64,000 bases of DNA from Margaritifera margaritifera. Its lineage: Eukaryota > Mollusca > Bivalvia > Unionida > Margaritiferidae. A program made the position numbers and the translations under genes. The DNA lies in the NCBI GenBank assembly GCA_029931535.1, contig JAQPZY010000394.1, positions 62,001 to 126,000 on the forward strand, read 5' to 3'. The stretch's first letter is position 1; the number at the start of each line of letters is the position of its first letter. The notes under the pieces were generated by a model. The model was not told where the DNA came from. It searched no databases and saw nothing but the letters and a program-made list of their open reading frames with translations. Below, one piece after another: positions 22,331 to 35,130 of this stretch.

Positions 22331-23179
22331 ACATACAACGTTAATTTTTTGTGATCTAAAATGTTGTATTCATCTTAAAAGCTTGCTCATTGTAGAATAG
22401 CATTTTACAATATGACGATACCTTTCTTATCGGAAAGTAAATATGAAATGTGTATATAGAATTTACTAACTCTGGGACACTATGATCTGTTAAATGAAAA
22501 TACAATAGTCCACATCCAGCTATTGCTATAAATACTACCTAGCGTAATTAATTCTTAACACTTTCTCATCACCCTATGATCTATATCTGTTTACCGAATC
22601 ATTATTACAACGTTTTAAACCGTAATTATCACAGATATTTAGCGGTTTGTACTTAAACTACATATTTTATGTGTAATATATCTTTATCTTTTTATGTCAT
22701 CTGCTATTTATTTATTAACTTTAACTTTAAATAGAGTTTTATGAGAAGGATAAGGTGCACTGCTATTTGTTTAAAAAAAACTGAAGTCACTATTTAATTA
22801 GATTAATTTTAACAACTAGAACTGCAACCGTCTTTATAGTTTATTCCACAAAATTTAAAATTCATTGATGGATGCTTGTTGGGTCAATTGAACAAAGAAA
22901 ATCGTTTCAATTCTCATGTTGTAAGGCAATGCCATTTTCAATCCCATATTGTATTTTAAGATATCTTCTAAATGATTCTAAAATGGTGACTTTTTCTCAT
23001 ACATTTTTTTGTATCGAAACTTGTTTGTTGTTAATAATATTTTATGGAATATAAATTATGCTTTTCTTGACTCAGTAAAACCAAAAATTGCTTATTATTC
23101 TCTTAAATTTAATTCTGCAATATGTGTACACATTTTGTTTGATATCTTATTAACGTAAAGACACTAGAGATATGAACAT
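22331..23179. other. AT-rich DNA without recognisable gene
   Basis: I see no supported structure here. Confidence 0.5.
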
Positions 23180-23446
23180 AGAACATTTATACATATAAAG
23201 ACTCGCATGAGCCGTTTATACATATAAAGACTCGCATGAGCCGTTTATACACGTAAAGACTCGCATGAGCCGTTTATACATGTAAAGACTCGCATGAGCC
23301 GTTTATACATGTAAAGACTCGCGTGAGCCGTTTATACACGTAAAGACTCGCGTGAGCCGTTTATACATAAAAAGACTCGCATGAGCCGTTTATACATGTA
23401 AAGACTTGCATGAGCCGTTTATACGTGTTAATACTCGCATGAGCCG
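23180..23446. repeat. 29-bp minisatellite
   Basis: About nine copies of GTTTATACA, T(G/A)TAAAGACTCG, CATGAGCC occur with few differences (CATG/CACG, GCATG/GCGTG). The last copies (TACGTGTTAATACTCG) diverge where the array meets the LINE fragment. Confidence 0.96.
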
Positions 23447-23850
23447 TTAAAAAATGTTGGCTTATTATCAGCATTCTGTGAAATGAAAACGTCTATGCCA
23501 TTTACTTCTATACCCCTAATAGTACTAGTATGCTTAATCATTATTGCTAATATGACAGCACAGAGTAGAAACATATAAGGAGAGAGCGGATCCATTTGTC
23601 TACATTGATCATAAATATTAAACAATGGGGATATGTACATTCACTATAACGCTAGCTTATATATCATTATACCATGATTAAATAGTTGAACTACCAAAAT
23701 TAAAAGGTTCAGTACTTTTGAAACAAAATGACCAGAATGTTTTTCAAAATCAACGAAGAGGAGCTACCAGAAGTCAAAACTTTGTCTTTTAGAATTATTC
23801 CATAAGGCCGGCGTTTTTTCTCCACCTCCTTTTTGAACGATGAAAAGTTT
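23437..23850 (-). pseudogene. Non-LTR retrotransposon (LINE) reverse transcriptase fragment
   Basis: The minus strand reads CRQMDPLSPYMFLLCAVILA, then IRGIEVNGIDVFISQNADN. In LINE RTs this region reads RQGDPLSPYLF..., followed by the catalytic (Y)ADD. Here the G of QGDP is M and the catalytic ADD is ADN, so it cannot be active. Upstream (23640-23850) the KTFWSFCFKSTEPFNFG text matches, in broken frames, the RT fingers region ending in FNFG. The fragment stops at the minisatellite. It is probably L1/Tx1- or jockey-like; the clade is not resolvable by eye. Confidence 0.85.
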
Positions 23851-25989
23851 TATTCACTTAAATGTTATTGTTAAACTCTTAAGGATATATTAAAATAAGT
23901 TTTTGCGTTTTAAAACTTTGCCACACAGGCTTGGCTATTTAAACACCAACACAATACCGATTTCCGTTGATGCCATGAAAATGTTCAGTGTGATATTCTA
24001 GCACTGATGCAGAAAAAGGTGGTGGTGTTTTAAGAATTATACATTTTAATGAACCGCGTACATGTGTTTATAGTTCGGGCCAAGCATCATAATTTCCTTT
24101 GCAGAAGAGAGGAATTTCTGTATGCTATAGACTTGGTTCAAGATTATCTGAAAGATCTATTATGTCAAAACTACAACTTTAAAGACTCTTCGCCCACTTA
24201 AAGAAACTGTAATCATCGTCACCTTCCAACTCAGACTGTAAATAAGAATATTATAATTGTTGTAATGAATGATTTGGATTAAATCATGTGTTCACGATTA
24301 AAACACACATTGAAGGACGTTTAGAATTTTCGAATTCACACAATATCTTACCTGCAAAATCACAAATTGACGTAGAATGACTCTGATTGCTATACTGGTA
24401 TCTTCTATTTCTTTGTACCTATGAAAAATACAAATACAAATTATTCAGATTGACTATAATTTATGATTCTGACATGAAAATGTACAAAATAATGTTTTAT
24501 AACACAATTTATCTTAGCTTATGTTCAAGTATAACATACTTTATGGATAATAAGAAAAAACAACATATTTTATAGAAAATACAACAATAATGTGACTTCT
24601 TTTACAATCAGAAACGGTAAGGAACGAAACATAATTATTTATGTTTTTTACCGTCCAAGGAAGTGCTAAATTTGAAGAAAAAAGATGATACAGTTACATT
24701 TATCTAAACCGGACACTATTAAGCTGCACATTTTGGCAGTTTCACAGAAGTAGCGAGTATATGAAGGTCTGCTTAGCAATTAGTAATCCCTTGTTTGGGA
24801 CAATAGTTCTGTTTCCGGTCTTAAAGTTGAACATGTTACAGAGGAGCCAGGGTTACAGAGGATGCTATTTAAGGAAGTTTCATTTTAAATACATCTACAA
24901 ACTTGTAATAACGCCAACTTGCTGACTGTTTTTGAAAAAAACAAATAGATGCATCCAAGTAACTCAAATATCTTTCTTGTTGAGACGTTAGGTCCTGCTG
25001 GATCACGCACTGCTGCTTTCCAAACCATCTTTTTTTTAAAGAAAATACGCAGTATATAAATTAAAGGAATAAAAATGTGTTCAGTGGTTAATTATCCATT
25101 ACTTACACCGTTAATAACGTGCGAGTAATCTCTTCTTATCCTTTTTTCACTTTAGTTTCTTTTGGTTGGTCATTCGAGATGCTGACCTGCGACGAAAATC
25201 TGAAAGTAGAGATGCAATATATCTGTCATCTATATATGTGTGCGTGTGCCCATGCTTATGTTTCTGTGTGTGATCAGAGACGTAAAGTATGCAGAAGTAC
25301 ATTTTATACAAGTTGTCTTTCTCAGAAAAGAAATAGCAGTAGTAATTTATTTGCATAATAAATGATTTTGATGCTTACGACTTTCATAACTTTTTCTACT
25401 CGATTCGGATTTGCGGGAATTTAAAACTCGCGAAAATAAAGGATTTAAATTATAATATTAATGATGTCTTCCAGTCTGATTGCAAATTCGTAAATATAGA
25501 ACTTGAACTTTCCAACACCGAAAATTCGCCAAAATTCGATGAACCAAAAATCTTACCTCATGCAGTATGCGCGTACAAGAGAGACTCGAACATGGGACTC
25601 TCGTTATTACCAGAGCGCTCAACTAATTAATATTCGGGCCAATGTTGCTACAAGGACATTTGTGACACATAATCAAGGAGCTGTTACCTTGTTTTTAGCT
25701 TACCTCATAGCTCGATTAATATTTCATTTGCAGCATTGGCAGGAATATATTAATACATAGAAAGATAAATAACTTTAAGTTGAAGTAAATAGGCAGGTAG
25801 GCAGATAGATAGACAGATGCAGTGATGTAGGTATGTCGAAATATATATACGAATAGATAATTAAGTACAAGTTGCGTGTAAAGAGGCATGTAGGTGGGTA
25901 GATAGATGGTTAGAAGCAGGAATGTAGTTATGTAGGTTGACAGATAGATGAAATTAAGTCTTTCTATCTCAATGTTTATTATATATATG
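23851..25989. other. AT-rich DNA without recognisable gene
   Basis: Scattered short ORFs with no domain. Degenerate GATA/TAGG repeats appear near 25785-25945. Confidence 0.45.
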
Positions 25990-25991
25990 TT

Positions 25992-26055
<64 letters not shown>
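25990..26055. repeat. (AT)n microsatellite interrupted by an LTR
   Basis: The AT run is broken by the solo LTR and continues for a few units after 26811. Confidence 0.95.
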
Positions 26056-26059
<4 letters not shown>

Positions 26060-26811
26060 ACGACTCTATGGTCTAAGAAAATTGTAACAGAAAGAAGGTG
26101 AAACCAACAAATCAAGTAAAAAATCAACAAGCAATTTATTACTAGATAATTAAAATGAAAAATCAAAAAGAAACTTACAGTAATGTGTTTTGAAGTCCTA
26201 ATAATCCAATAAGAATGATTGTTCTAATCACAAGTCCTAAATATAGAATGTTTCGAATTCACGGCTGTGTCCTTGAATGTTATGATGTGCTAATGGTCTC
26301 CAAAGTCCTGATGTACTAGAAATCTTGATGTGCTGATGTCAAAATGAAGTATTCCAAAATCTCTGAATATAAGTTCACATAAATTCCAAAATCATCAATT
26401 AAAAAATCCAAAATCCAAAAAATTATGAGCACTGTTATAATCCAATGAATATTTAAAATAATTCCTCTCTTAGAATTTGGAATGAATTTTCACAACTGTA
26501 ATAGCTCTTTACAAGACTGATGGTAATGTCAAAACTGAATAAATGTCCACCAAACATGGCATATATAAAGATTGGTCACATGACAGAATGTTCTTGAATG
26601 TGTGTCATCTTAATGGAATTTTACTTGTAAACAAAAATTCAACCTTGACCTTCAAATTGAGAAAACATATTGATCAAAACAACCTAATTCAAGGACACTA
26701 GTTAAACATGTTTTTCCTGATAAACATAAAGATTTAAGCAAATATTAAAGCGAAGAAACATTTATAATTTCCTAAAATATTTATAATATTATATAAACAT
26801 CATACATAACA
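26056..26811 (-). mobile_element. Solo LTR, same family as 1099-1912, inverted
   Basis: Read on the minus strand it begins TGTTATGTATGATGTTTA and ends ACTCTATG...TCGTAACA-like, matching the 1099-1912 LTR end to end with indels. Shared blocks include AATATTTTAGGAAATT, CTAGTGTCCTT, TCTGTCATGTGACC and CATCAGTCTTGTAAAGAGC. It is 756 bp. No internal domain is attached, so it arose by LTR-LTR recombination or truncation. Flanks are ATAT on both sides, consistent with a 4-bp target duplication but uninformative inside an AT repeat. Confidence 0.92.
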
Positions 26812-27480
26812 ATATATATATAAGCTTTGAACAGAAAGATATATAAAATAGCACAGGACTACGGTCGAGCTTACAACATGAGTTAAATTTAAGAATGTTT
26901 TTATGCTACTAATACTAAAAGGTTAACCCAGAATTATTGTCTTTTCTTCTATGCAATTATAACAAGCAAATGTTATGCTCAGATGTTATGCACAATGCCA
27001 ATCAGTCTCAAATGATCTTACTACATTTTGAACAATAATGCTTACTAGACAAAGTTTTTTTAATTGTCTTTACAGTCTTATGTCTGAAAAATCCCTTCCA
27101 TCCTAATGCGTAACTTTCTTTGTTTCACCTACATACTGCTTTATACATTTCAATCAATACCCTAGGATAGATCATATTAGTGTATGATATGAAATATGAT
27201 GTTTATTTCAAAATTTATATTTGTTTTGGATATTTTTTTATGTGTTTGAACTAATTAGAATAGAGCTTACAACACTTAAGACAACCAGGTTTGTTGATGC
27301 GTAGTATTTTGGATCTCATGCGAATATCCCATATGTTCTTATTTCCTTTATAAGCTGTAACCAAAATGTGTGTCCAAAAAACTTCATTAAATTCTTATTG
27401 CGAATTGCAAAACTTTGTCTAGCATACTTTATTGCAGGCGATGAACGTCTATTGAAATGAAATATTAGCGGAATTCTTGC
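26812..27480. other. AT-rich DNA without recognisable gene
   Basis: I see nothing I can support. Confidence 0.5.
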
Positions 27481-27534
27481 TTTTGCTTTCTGGGTACGTA
27501 GGCAGATAGGGAATTAGGCATGTAGGTATGTACG

Positions 27535-27537
<3 letters not shown>

Positions 27538-27627
<90 letters not shown>
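27538..27627. repeat. (AT)n(AG)n compound microsatellite
   Basis: About 20 AT units pass directly into about 24 AG units. Confidence 0.97.
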
Positions 27628-27628
<1 letters not shown>

Positions 27629-27697
27629 CATAGATAACTATTCGTAGGGATAAAGAGGCAGGTATGTAGTTAGATAGTCAGAGGTAGGAATATAGGT

Positions 27698-27765
<68 letters not shown>

Positions 27766-28378
27766 GGTTCTTTCAGCGAGAGGAACGATAATCTCGTCTT
27801 TTTGTTATACGAAGTTTAACCGTTTTAAGACCGTTTTTCAACCATTTATTCGTTGTTTCTTCTATTTATTATCTCTTGTTTGTGGATTTCCCCCTGTCAT
27901 TCAAAAATGTAGAAGTCAAAAATTTCTCTTTGCTTTTGTGTTTAGTGTTTGTTTTGTGGATGTAAATTGCTTCTTCCCTTGACGAAGAGCTTGTTTCCCT
28001 CGAAACGTTAGAGAATTGTTTCGTATTTGCGCTGTGATCAATTTATATATATATAAGTTGGGGGTAAATAGGCAAGTAGTTAGGTAGATAGATAGAGATA
28101 GATAGATAGACGCAGTGATTAAGGTATGAAGAGCGACATATAGATAGATATATATCAATTTGCATTGGATATGCGAAAAGATTACTGATAGTCCAATAAA
28201 TAGATAGATAATTAACTACAAGTTGGGGTAAATAGGAAGTCAGGTAGGTTGACAAATAGATCAATAGACGTAGGGATGTAGGTATGACTGCAGATAGATA
28301 TAATTTTGTATTTTTTATGTAAAGGGAGAACTGATAGATAGATAAATAGATGGATAGTTAGATATCAGTTTCTATTTG

Positions 28379-28440
<62 letters not shown>
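27628..28440. repeat. Microsatellite cluster: (AT)n and degenerate (GATA)n/(TAGG)n
   Basis: (AT)n runs occur at about 27702-27765 and 28382-28436. Degenerate TAGGTAGATAGATAG text fills much of 28060-28375. The unique piece at about 27765-28030 separates them. Confidence 0.9.
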
Positions 28441-28630
28441 TCAGCAGAATATCAGTAATATATTCGTCCTTTATTTATTCAAGCTCTTTTGCATCATCAT
28501 CTCTTCTCTTATTTTCATGCTGAATTTTTTTTCTGGGATGGTATTACTTTTCTTGGAATTTTGGGAGTCCGTAAAAGTAACTTGTCAAAGGTTCCAAATT
28601 AATTAGATAGTGGGTAATTACGCATTAATG

Positions 28631-28868
28631 CTGCTCCGAAAGTGAAATCTGTGACCCATTGCATGTTGTCTTGTTTACAGTCCAGCCTCTCAAAAAAATG
28701 CTAGATAGCCTATGACAAGAACTTCATCATGACTTCATCTTTGAAGATACTTTAGATTAAAATATGATTTATTAAGATTTTGTCACACTGGAAAGTTCAG
28801 TACTGACAAAGAGATGTAGGGACTATACAGAAAACATAATCGTGATCTGAGTCCAGCTGAAAGGCATA
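28631..28868 (+). repeat. Dispersed repeat family A, copy 2
   Basis: The partner of 10163-10396, in the same orientation, with the same ordered blocks. Here the text reads AAGTGAAATCTGTGACCCAT, TTGTTTACAGTCCAGCCTCT and GATTAAAATATGATTTATTA. Confidence 0.75.
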
Positions 28869-29300
28869 AATTAATCAATACTATGCCTTCAGTTGAGTAA
28901 TTCATATGGTTTGTAGACTTCTTGCGAATCGAAGCTATTTTCCTATACTGACATTTCACATCCATAATAAAATATCGATGTCAAACTCACCTTAGACACA
29001 CTATTCCAGTAAAATCTTTATACAAATTAGAAAACTTTCTGGGTGTGGTTGTGGGTGTGGGAGTGGGAGTGAGTTGTTGGGACTTGTTCCACGAAACAGC
29101 AAATTAAATACAACAATAAATGCTAATTACAGCGCTCTCGATTGAAAAACTACTCATTTTTTAATTAAGTGCAGGTATACTACACCACTGACAGACATCC
29201 GGAGGGACGATCTCTAAATGGACAACGGCGCACCCTATGGAATTCCGATGACATACATCGCCGAAGTCGACGGAAAGGATAATACCAAAAAGTATCTGCT
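28869..29300. other. Intervening DNA without recognisable gene
   Basis: A short GTGGGTGTGGGAGTGGGAGTG-like purine/GT run lies near 29041-29072; nothing else is seen. Confidence 0.5.
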
Positions 29301-29374
29301 AGTATGCTAGTCTATAGGGACTTTGTCAGTGTTATTAAGTATGCTAGTATATAGGGACTTTGTCAGTGTTATTA
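29301..29374. repeat. 37-bp tandem duplication
   Basis: AGTATGCTAGT(C/A)TATAGGG, ACTTTGTCAGTGTTATTA occurs twice, starting at 29301 and 29338, with one difference. Confidence 0.95.
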
Positions 29375-29599
29375 AGCAATTTCAGTATCGCAAACTATAT
29401 AAGATTTGTATTTCAAATTGATAAGCTTTCGTTTCGAACCTTGCTCTCAGAATACTCTTTTCCTATATAATTCATAACAGTGTGTGAAGTAAAAAATACA
29501 GCTGAAATATTTACTTCGAAATAGAAACAAATTGACTTTTAAAGCTATACATGTCACGAAATAAATAAATAAATGGAAACGCATTGCACGGCTAAAGTA

Positions 29600-30400
29600 C
29601 AAAAAACGTGATCCAGTCTCTAGTATACGGGAAATATGTAAAGATAAAAGGCACGGAAACAATAAAACAAAATGAATCGAATGGCCAACATACAAGAAGC
29701 GTGAGACAGTCTCTTGTCTTTTCATATTATAAACACTGGAGGAACAAGAAAAACGCAAGCTTGAGAAGCCAAGAAATAATTATTACAAGGAAGTAAAGGA
29801 AGAAAATATTGATAATGTTATTAAATGCTCAGAAAACATTAACCAATCGACGCAACTATACTTAGACTGTACTACCATAATGTCAATGAAAGAAATAGCA
29901 GCTGTTTTTAACAAATACGTTAGTGAACTTTCAGATAAGCTTTGTGAGTAATATGAGACCTTTGAACCTGAAAAGTATATTCACTGCTCTTTTTCTAAGT
30001 TTAAAATTATGTAAAAGTCTTATCTGGAACAGTTTTCCAATATACTAAGATTATAATCTTGCAGTGGTTATATATATACAATAAAATATACTTTTCGAAA
30101 GACCTTTTGATTCACCTCCATAACCCAAGTTTTAAAAATCATGTTGGATGGAAGTTGACAAAAGAACTGATTACAGTAAAGCTGTTTTAGTATTAAGCTT
30201 TACAAAGAGCTGCACCACAATATCTACAAGACACGTTTAGCCAGATATAATCTAGTTATGCACTACGTTCTGTAGAAACTGGAGATTTATTGCTAAAGAA
30301 AAGTCTTGTTTGGACCAGCTGTGCTTTTAATGTTAAAGGATCAAATTATCTTGGTGCTTTTAAAAACAAATGCTACAATTACAGGTTAAAAAAGATATAA
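29600..30400 (+). pseudogene. Decayed LINE (ORF2 linker and C-terminus)
   Basis: In shifting frames the text follows the order of a LINE ORF2. A basic endonuclease-RT linker reads YYKHWRNKKN and KEVKEENIDNVIKCSENINQ. A segment IAAVFNKYVSELSDKL occupies the place of the usual 'IA..FN.YF..IG..L'. The conserved C-terminal domain reads ALQRAAPQYLQDTF, YALRSVETGDLLL, KGSNYLGAFKNKCYNYRLKK. The catalytic RT core between them is missing, and there are several stops. The 3' flank ends in (ATT)n at 30516, as in LINE 3' ends with simple-repeat tails. The order of the parts supports the call; the clade is unresolved. Confidence 0.7.
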
Positions 30401-30514
30401 GTTTTCTATTTTAGCTGCTGTCTAATGATGTATATATTGTACACAAGTAAATTGTAGAGAAGGCGTAAGGGGAGAATATATTGTTTTAGTAACAGAGTTA
30501 CCTTCTGTAAATCA

Positions 30515-30515
<1 letters not shown>

Positions 30516-30554
<39 letters not shown>
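30516..30554 (+). repeat. (ATT)n tail of the LINE
   Basis: About 13 ATT units follow GTTACCTTCTGTAAATCA, positioned as the simple-repeat 3' tail of the decayed LINE. Confidence 0.8.
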
Positions 30555-30555
<1 letters not shown>

Positions 30556-30920
30556 AGAAACGGAGCTATAAATGTCTGTTCGCAGAGTGCTGAGAAAGAA
30601 TTGCTATAGAAAATGCCGTCTCCACATGCGTGTGGTAAGTGGTGAAGTTCCAATATATGTACATATTGGATATAAATATGATAAAAGTTAATATATTACG
30701 TTTGTTTTTCGCACATATAAACTATTAGTATTGCTAAAATGCATATAGAAATATTGAAAGTTAAATGAAATAGAATAAAAACCTACATAATAGATGAACC
30801 GTTTCCACATTTGACACATCTGACAGTCATGAATGCCCCATTCTCCATATCTTGGTAGTAAGCCACATCGTACGGAAATAAATATGTGCAAATTTAGATT
30901 GGAAGGTATGACGGCGGGTA

Positions 30921-31237
30921 ATACTGTAGTATCACTAATTTTCGTGGGGTACCAATTTTCGTGGATTTCGTTGGTGCCCTGAGTCGCAAATTTAAAGACA
31001 CAACGAAACATTAGCCATTGATGATAAATAATTTGTTTACTGTTTGATTCCTGGAATTCAACAAAGCTATTTGATAAATCAGCCTCATTTCTGTAATATG
31101 GCAACAGATATTACCTTTTACACTTGTTTGTTTTTTAACCTTTAAAAAAGAATCCTAAAGCATTTTATATATTGTTTTAATGCACACGTTTCTATACAGT
31201 ATCCAGTAGCTGTAATTTCCAACACTGCCTTAAATCG
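30921..31237 (-). repeat. Dispersed repeat family B, copy 2
   Basis: The reverse complement matches 6801-7138 along its length, with small indels. The 138-residue minus-strand ORF overlapping it is a chance frame through the repeat. Confidence 0.82.
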
Positions 31238-32340
31238 ATATGTTGTGAGATAAGTAAGGATGGACGGAAACGAGAAAAAATAACATAAGGTATTAAACAC
31301 TGATATTACGGAAAATGAAAGAAAGAATAAGTAATGATACTATAAATAATTTTTTTTACAATTAATAATTTTTCAAATTGATTCTTCATTTTAGTGTAAA
31401 TGTTATCGAAAAATTTAAATCCCCGTGAAAGCACGTCTCATTTTATCCATGCATGCTTAATCCCAATGAACAACATGACTGTAAAATACTAAACTATTGC
31501 TTGAAGCACAATTACTAATGAAACACTGTATATACAATAATTACCGCAGATTATAGAAACTCACGCTTCACTGATTTTCGGACAAAACAGCCGAATCAAC
31601 GTCGCGTTAACCACGTCGGTTGGTACACACAAATGTTTGTCGGGAAAATAATCCTGAAATTGTTGAATTAAGCAAGTCCAGTTTTCCTAAAGCCACAGAT
31701 AATTAGGTCCAATCGCTTACACATTTTGGCATGAGCCGCAATTATCCATTCAGTATGAATTGGCTTGATTCACGAGGGTTTATGTAAAGTCTAGTGATTG
31801 AAGTTGGTTCGGACACACGGCAGGCTAAAACAAAGGAGTGATTCCATTGTTTTTCAATTTAGTTAGCATCTTCGCACTTTGATGGGCTCTGAACACATCA
31901 AATGTTGACACTGATGGCAAATTGCTTTGAGCAAGGGGCAGCTGGTCACGTGTTCGGATCACATGTGGAATGATGACATTATCCAAACCGACTGGATCTA
32001 GGTTGAATTTTACCACTCTACAGCCAGTGTGTTCACGCCATGGTCTTCAGAAAGTAAAGACATTGTTTAAGGAAGAGATCATTTACCTGTAATTTATTAA
32101 CCGATTAGCTTAGTGTTGTTGCCCTTGTTGGCTCTCTTTGATGTTGAGTGTAAGTGATTTATCTTGACGGGTGTTTGATTTGTGTTCATACAGGTGGTGG
32201 TATTGTTTTAATAATTGAAGAGGCCGTCGTTTGTTGTCGTCTTAGTTATGTTCTTTTGTATTCTTTATTTCTGGTATTGTAGGGGTTAATCTAAGAAATT
32301 AAATGCCAACAAATGTGTAAACTTTGAAAGGCACAAGCAC
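31238..32340. other. Intervening DNA without recognisable gene
   Basis: The only notable ORF, 63 residues on the minus strand at 31825-32016, has no recognised domain. Confidence 0.45.
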
Positions 32341-32422
32341 GAATTCAAGCACCCACGAAAATGTGTTTTTGTACTAAACCACAAAAACTGAGAACCACGA
32401 AAACAAACGATACTACAGTATG
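32341..32422 (+). repeat. CACGAAAA-motif repeat fragment
   Basis: CACGAATTC, CACCCACGAAAATGTG, ACCACAAAAACTGAGAA, CCACGAAAACAAACGATACT, CAGTATG follow one another. The same arrangement ends both copies of dispersed family B (7070-7138 and 30921-30990), so this is probably a third, shorter relative. Confidence 0.6.
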
Positions 32423-32429
32423 TATTTCA

Positions 32430-32660
32430 ACCCTAAGATGTTTAGGTAAGTAAGTAGGCAGATAACTATGTAAGTTGACTGATGTTAGTTTCTTAAGTAG
32501 CTATTTGTGTGGGTATGTAGGTCGGTAGATAACTGGGCAGGTAATGCACTTTGGGATTGATTAAGTATGTGGATTATTCGATTGTGGGTATTTGGGATGG
32601 TTGCTAGGTAGATAGATAAATAGGTACGTTTGCTGATAAGCTAATTTGTAGGTAAGTAGA
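32430..32660. repeat. Degenerate (TAGG/GATA)n
   Basis: Loose repeats of TAGGTAAGTA, GGTCGGTAGATAAC and GGTAGATAGATAAATAGG form an old decayed tetranucleotide array. Confidence 0.75.
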
Positions 32661-35130
32661 TTGCTGCTCTATATTTTGTTCAGTTATGATCATAGGCTTA
32701 AACAATTAGAACATGTAAACCTTTTGACAAAGTAGATACGATATGACATGTGAACGAAAGAATATAGAATTGCGCTGAGGGGGAATATGGTGAATGGAAT
32801 CATCATTATCATATAATTGCGACGTGAGACCAAGTTGCTGGACAAAAGAACAGTTGTATATATCTGATATATACAAATCAGGGTCGCAGGGGTCCTTAGT
32901 AGAGTCCCAAGGGGTCAACATAACATACATCTGAGGGTCGGAGGTCCTGTTTGTGGACCAGTTTAGGATCGCAGCGGAAAACGGAAGAGGGAACGAAGAC
33001 AAACACTAAACACAAAAGAAAACGTTGAATTTACAAACACAAGCTTTACATGATTATAGATCTAATATAATTATTATTTGAAATACGTAAATATCAGGCC
33101 TTACTGATTTTGTACTTCGATGATAAAATAGATATCCAGTAGGTACTGACCTACTAAAGGAGCAGCAATTGCTGCAATATTAGACACTGTTACAAAACTA
33201 ATGGAACTATTACCTTAAAGATAGCAACGTTACGACACATATGTTAAGGTGCAAATGTGTATTCTTTAAATTAGCTATGTAGATTTGTTGGCATCTACAA
33301 ATTCACTTGAAATATGAAACCAGAATAAATATTATCAAGTATTTGGAACATATTTTTTTAAACCATCTTATTTGTTTATTGTCTGCCGATCTGATATTTT
33401 TTACTGGTAAATATTGACACAATGCCCAAAGATAGAGGTTATGATAACTACATATTTAATGAATGATTTAAGCTTCGCCCTTTTGAATTCACCGTCATAG
33501 TTAATATTATCATTTTAAACCGTATTGGTTATTAATTCACGTGTAACACCAGACATCTTGAAACTAGCATAATATGCTAAATCTGGTACAGTGTAATCAT
33601 AGGCTGCGTCACGTTTATAGTGTTGTATACATACATTTCTTAATTCTTTGAAGATGTCACATAACATTAAATACCTATCTCAGGTATTAGCTGTGTAGAC
33701 CACACCATGTTTCAACGTCTAAGTGTAACATCACACCTTTTACAGATTGATAATTATCATTGAATATGTTTGAATCGTTAAGTATTGAGGAAAGAGTTTC
33801 ATTGGATGGTATACTCTTATCAAATATGTTTCAAAGGTATCCATGTATTCGTGTGGATAAATGTCTTTTCGAAGGATTTGAGGTTGAATATGTTCAAAGT
33901 GTTTCATTGTTTCTATATATTTTGTGTCGGTTAAAATTTTAGTCGACTGTTGTGCAAGAGCTTGACTCATAAATATATCGTTACCTACGAATCTAAACGT
34001 AAGTTACAATTATCATCCTTCTTAAACTGTCAGTTTCAAAGTCCTAACTAATTGATATGTACTCCTAATCAGTGTTAGGTACATTTTGTTATAACAATAG
34101 AAATCTTGACGTACCAACTCCTTGATAAAGAGATATGAATCATACCCTGAAAGGTTGTGAATGAACAAAGAGATTAATTTTGGATACTTATAATACTAGT
34201 TGCAATCGTCATAAGCAGGACCTTTATACATTCCAGTTAAGTTATCATGGTCGCGCACTTTATTGTTTATTATATTTTCCTTTCACATATATGTCAAATG
34301 TCAGTTGAATTGTAATGTTTTTCCTCATTCCCTTTGAAAATCAAAAATATCCCATGTTTATGTCTTAATTCGTTTTATACACAGAGGATCTCAAATTGGT
34401 AATGCTTTAAAATTATATTTATGAAACGAGTTGAATAATTTATAGCTTTTGCGAACCTTGTAATTCAAACAGCAACTATCCTTCCAAATACGTAGAACAT
34501 TTGACACAGACAACATCATTTCTCAACACTGGATCTCCGATGGAAAGACATGTTCTGTTGTCACATAGTTCACTCGGACTAGGTTAGACACGCCATATTC
34601 ATCGATGTCGATGAGAATGTTTACAATGTTTACACCTAAGTGTGTCCACTGCTATAGATGCAGTATCGTATACGGCAGAAAAAGTAGCATTCCAGGTGTT
34701 GGATATTTATGTGAAGGGATGATTACTGAATGCAGAAATTGTACTGAATCTAGACTAAAGATGTTGCTGAGTAAAATAATTCCAGTTTTAATTTATTTTT
34801 ACCGGATGTGTGCATTTTTTGATTTGGAACAATGCTGTGGTTGGAAAACTTTCTGTCAGTTGGGAGACCGACATTTGTCCACATTCTTCTCTAAACAGAG
34901 GTGAGTTTATTTTCTCCTATACGTTGACATTTAAACCTCACTTGTTATAGGGTGGGATCCCTGTTACATGTTTATATTCCTCCCCCCATCCCTTTATCCA
35001 TTGACCCATACGCTTTAATTTTATTTGCAACGAGCCCCTGTCGGGTAAATTAGGGATATCTGACAGACGTAACCTTTGTTTCTCAATGCCCCTTGTGGAA
35101 TCGATTCGAAAAATGGCCGCCAAAATGTTG
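32661..35130. other. AT-rich DNA, no supported gene
   Basis: ORFs at 32706-33002 (minus, 98 residues) and 34605-34904 (plus, 99 residues, cysteine-containing) are the longest. Neither shows a domain I recognise, and flanking splice signals are not convincing. Confidence 0.4.

Noticed and set aside
30688..31104. 138-residue minus-strand ORF
   Set aside because: Much of it lies in dispersed repeat family B, whose other copy does not keep this frame.
32706..33002. 98-residue minus ORF with protein-like composition
   Set aside because: No motif, no duplicate and no splice signals that would support it.
34605..34904. Cysteine-containing 99-residue plus ORF
   Set aside because: The cysteines fit no zinc-binding pattern I know, and no splice context or duplicate supports it.
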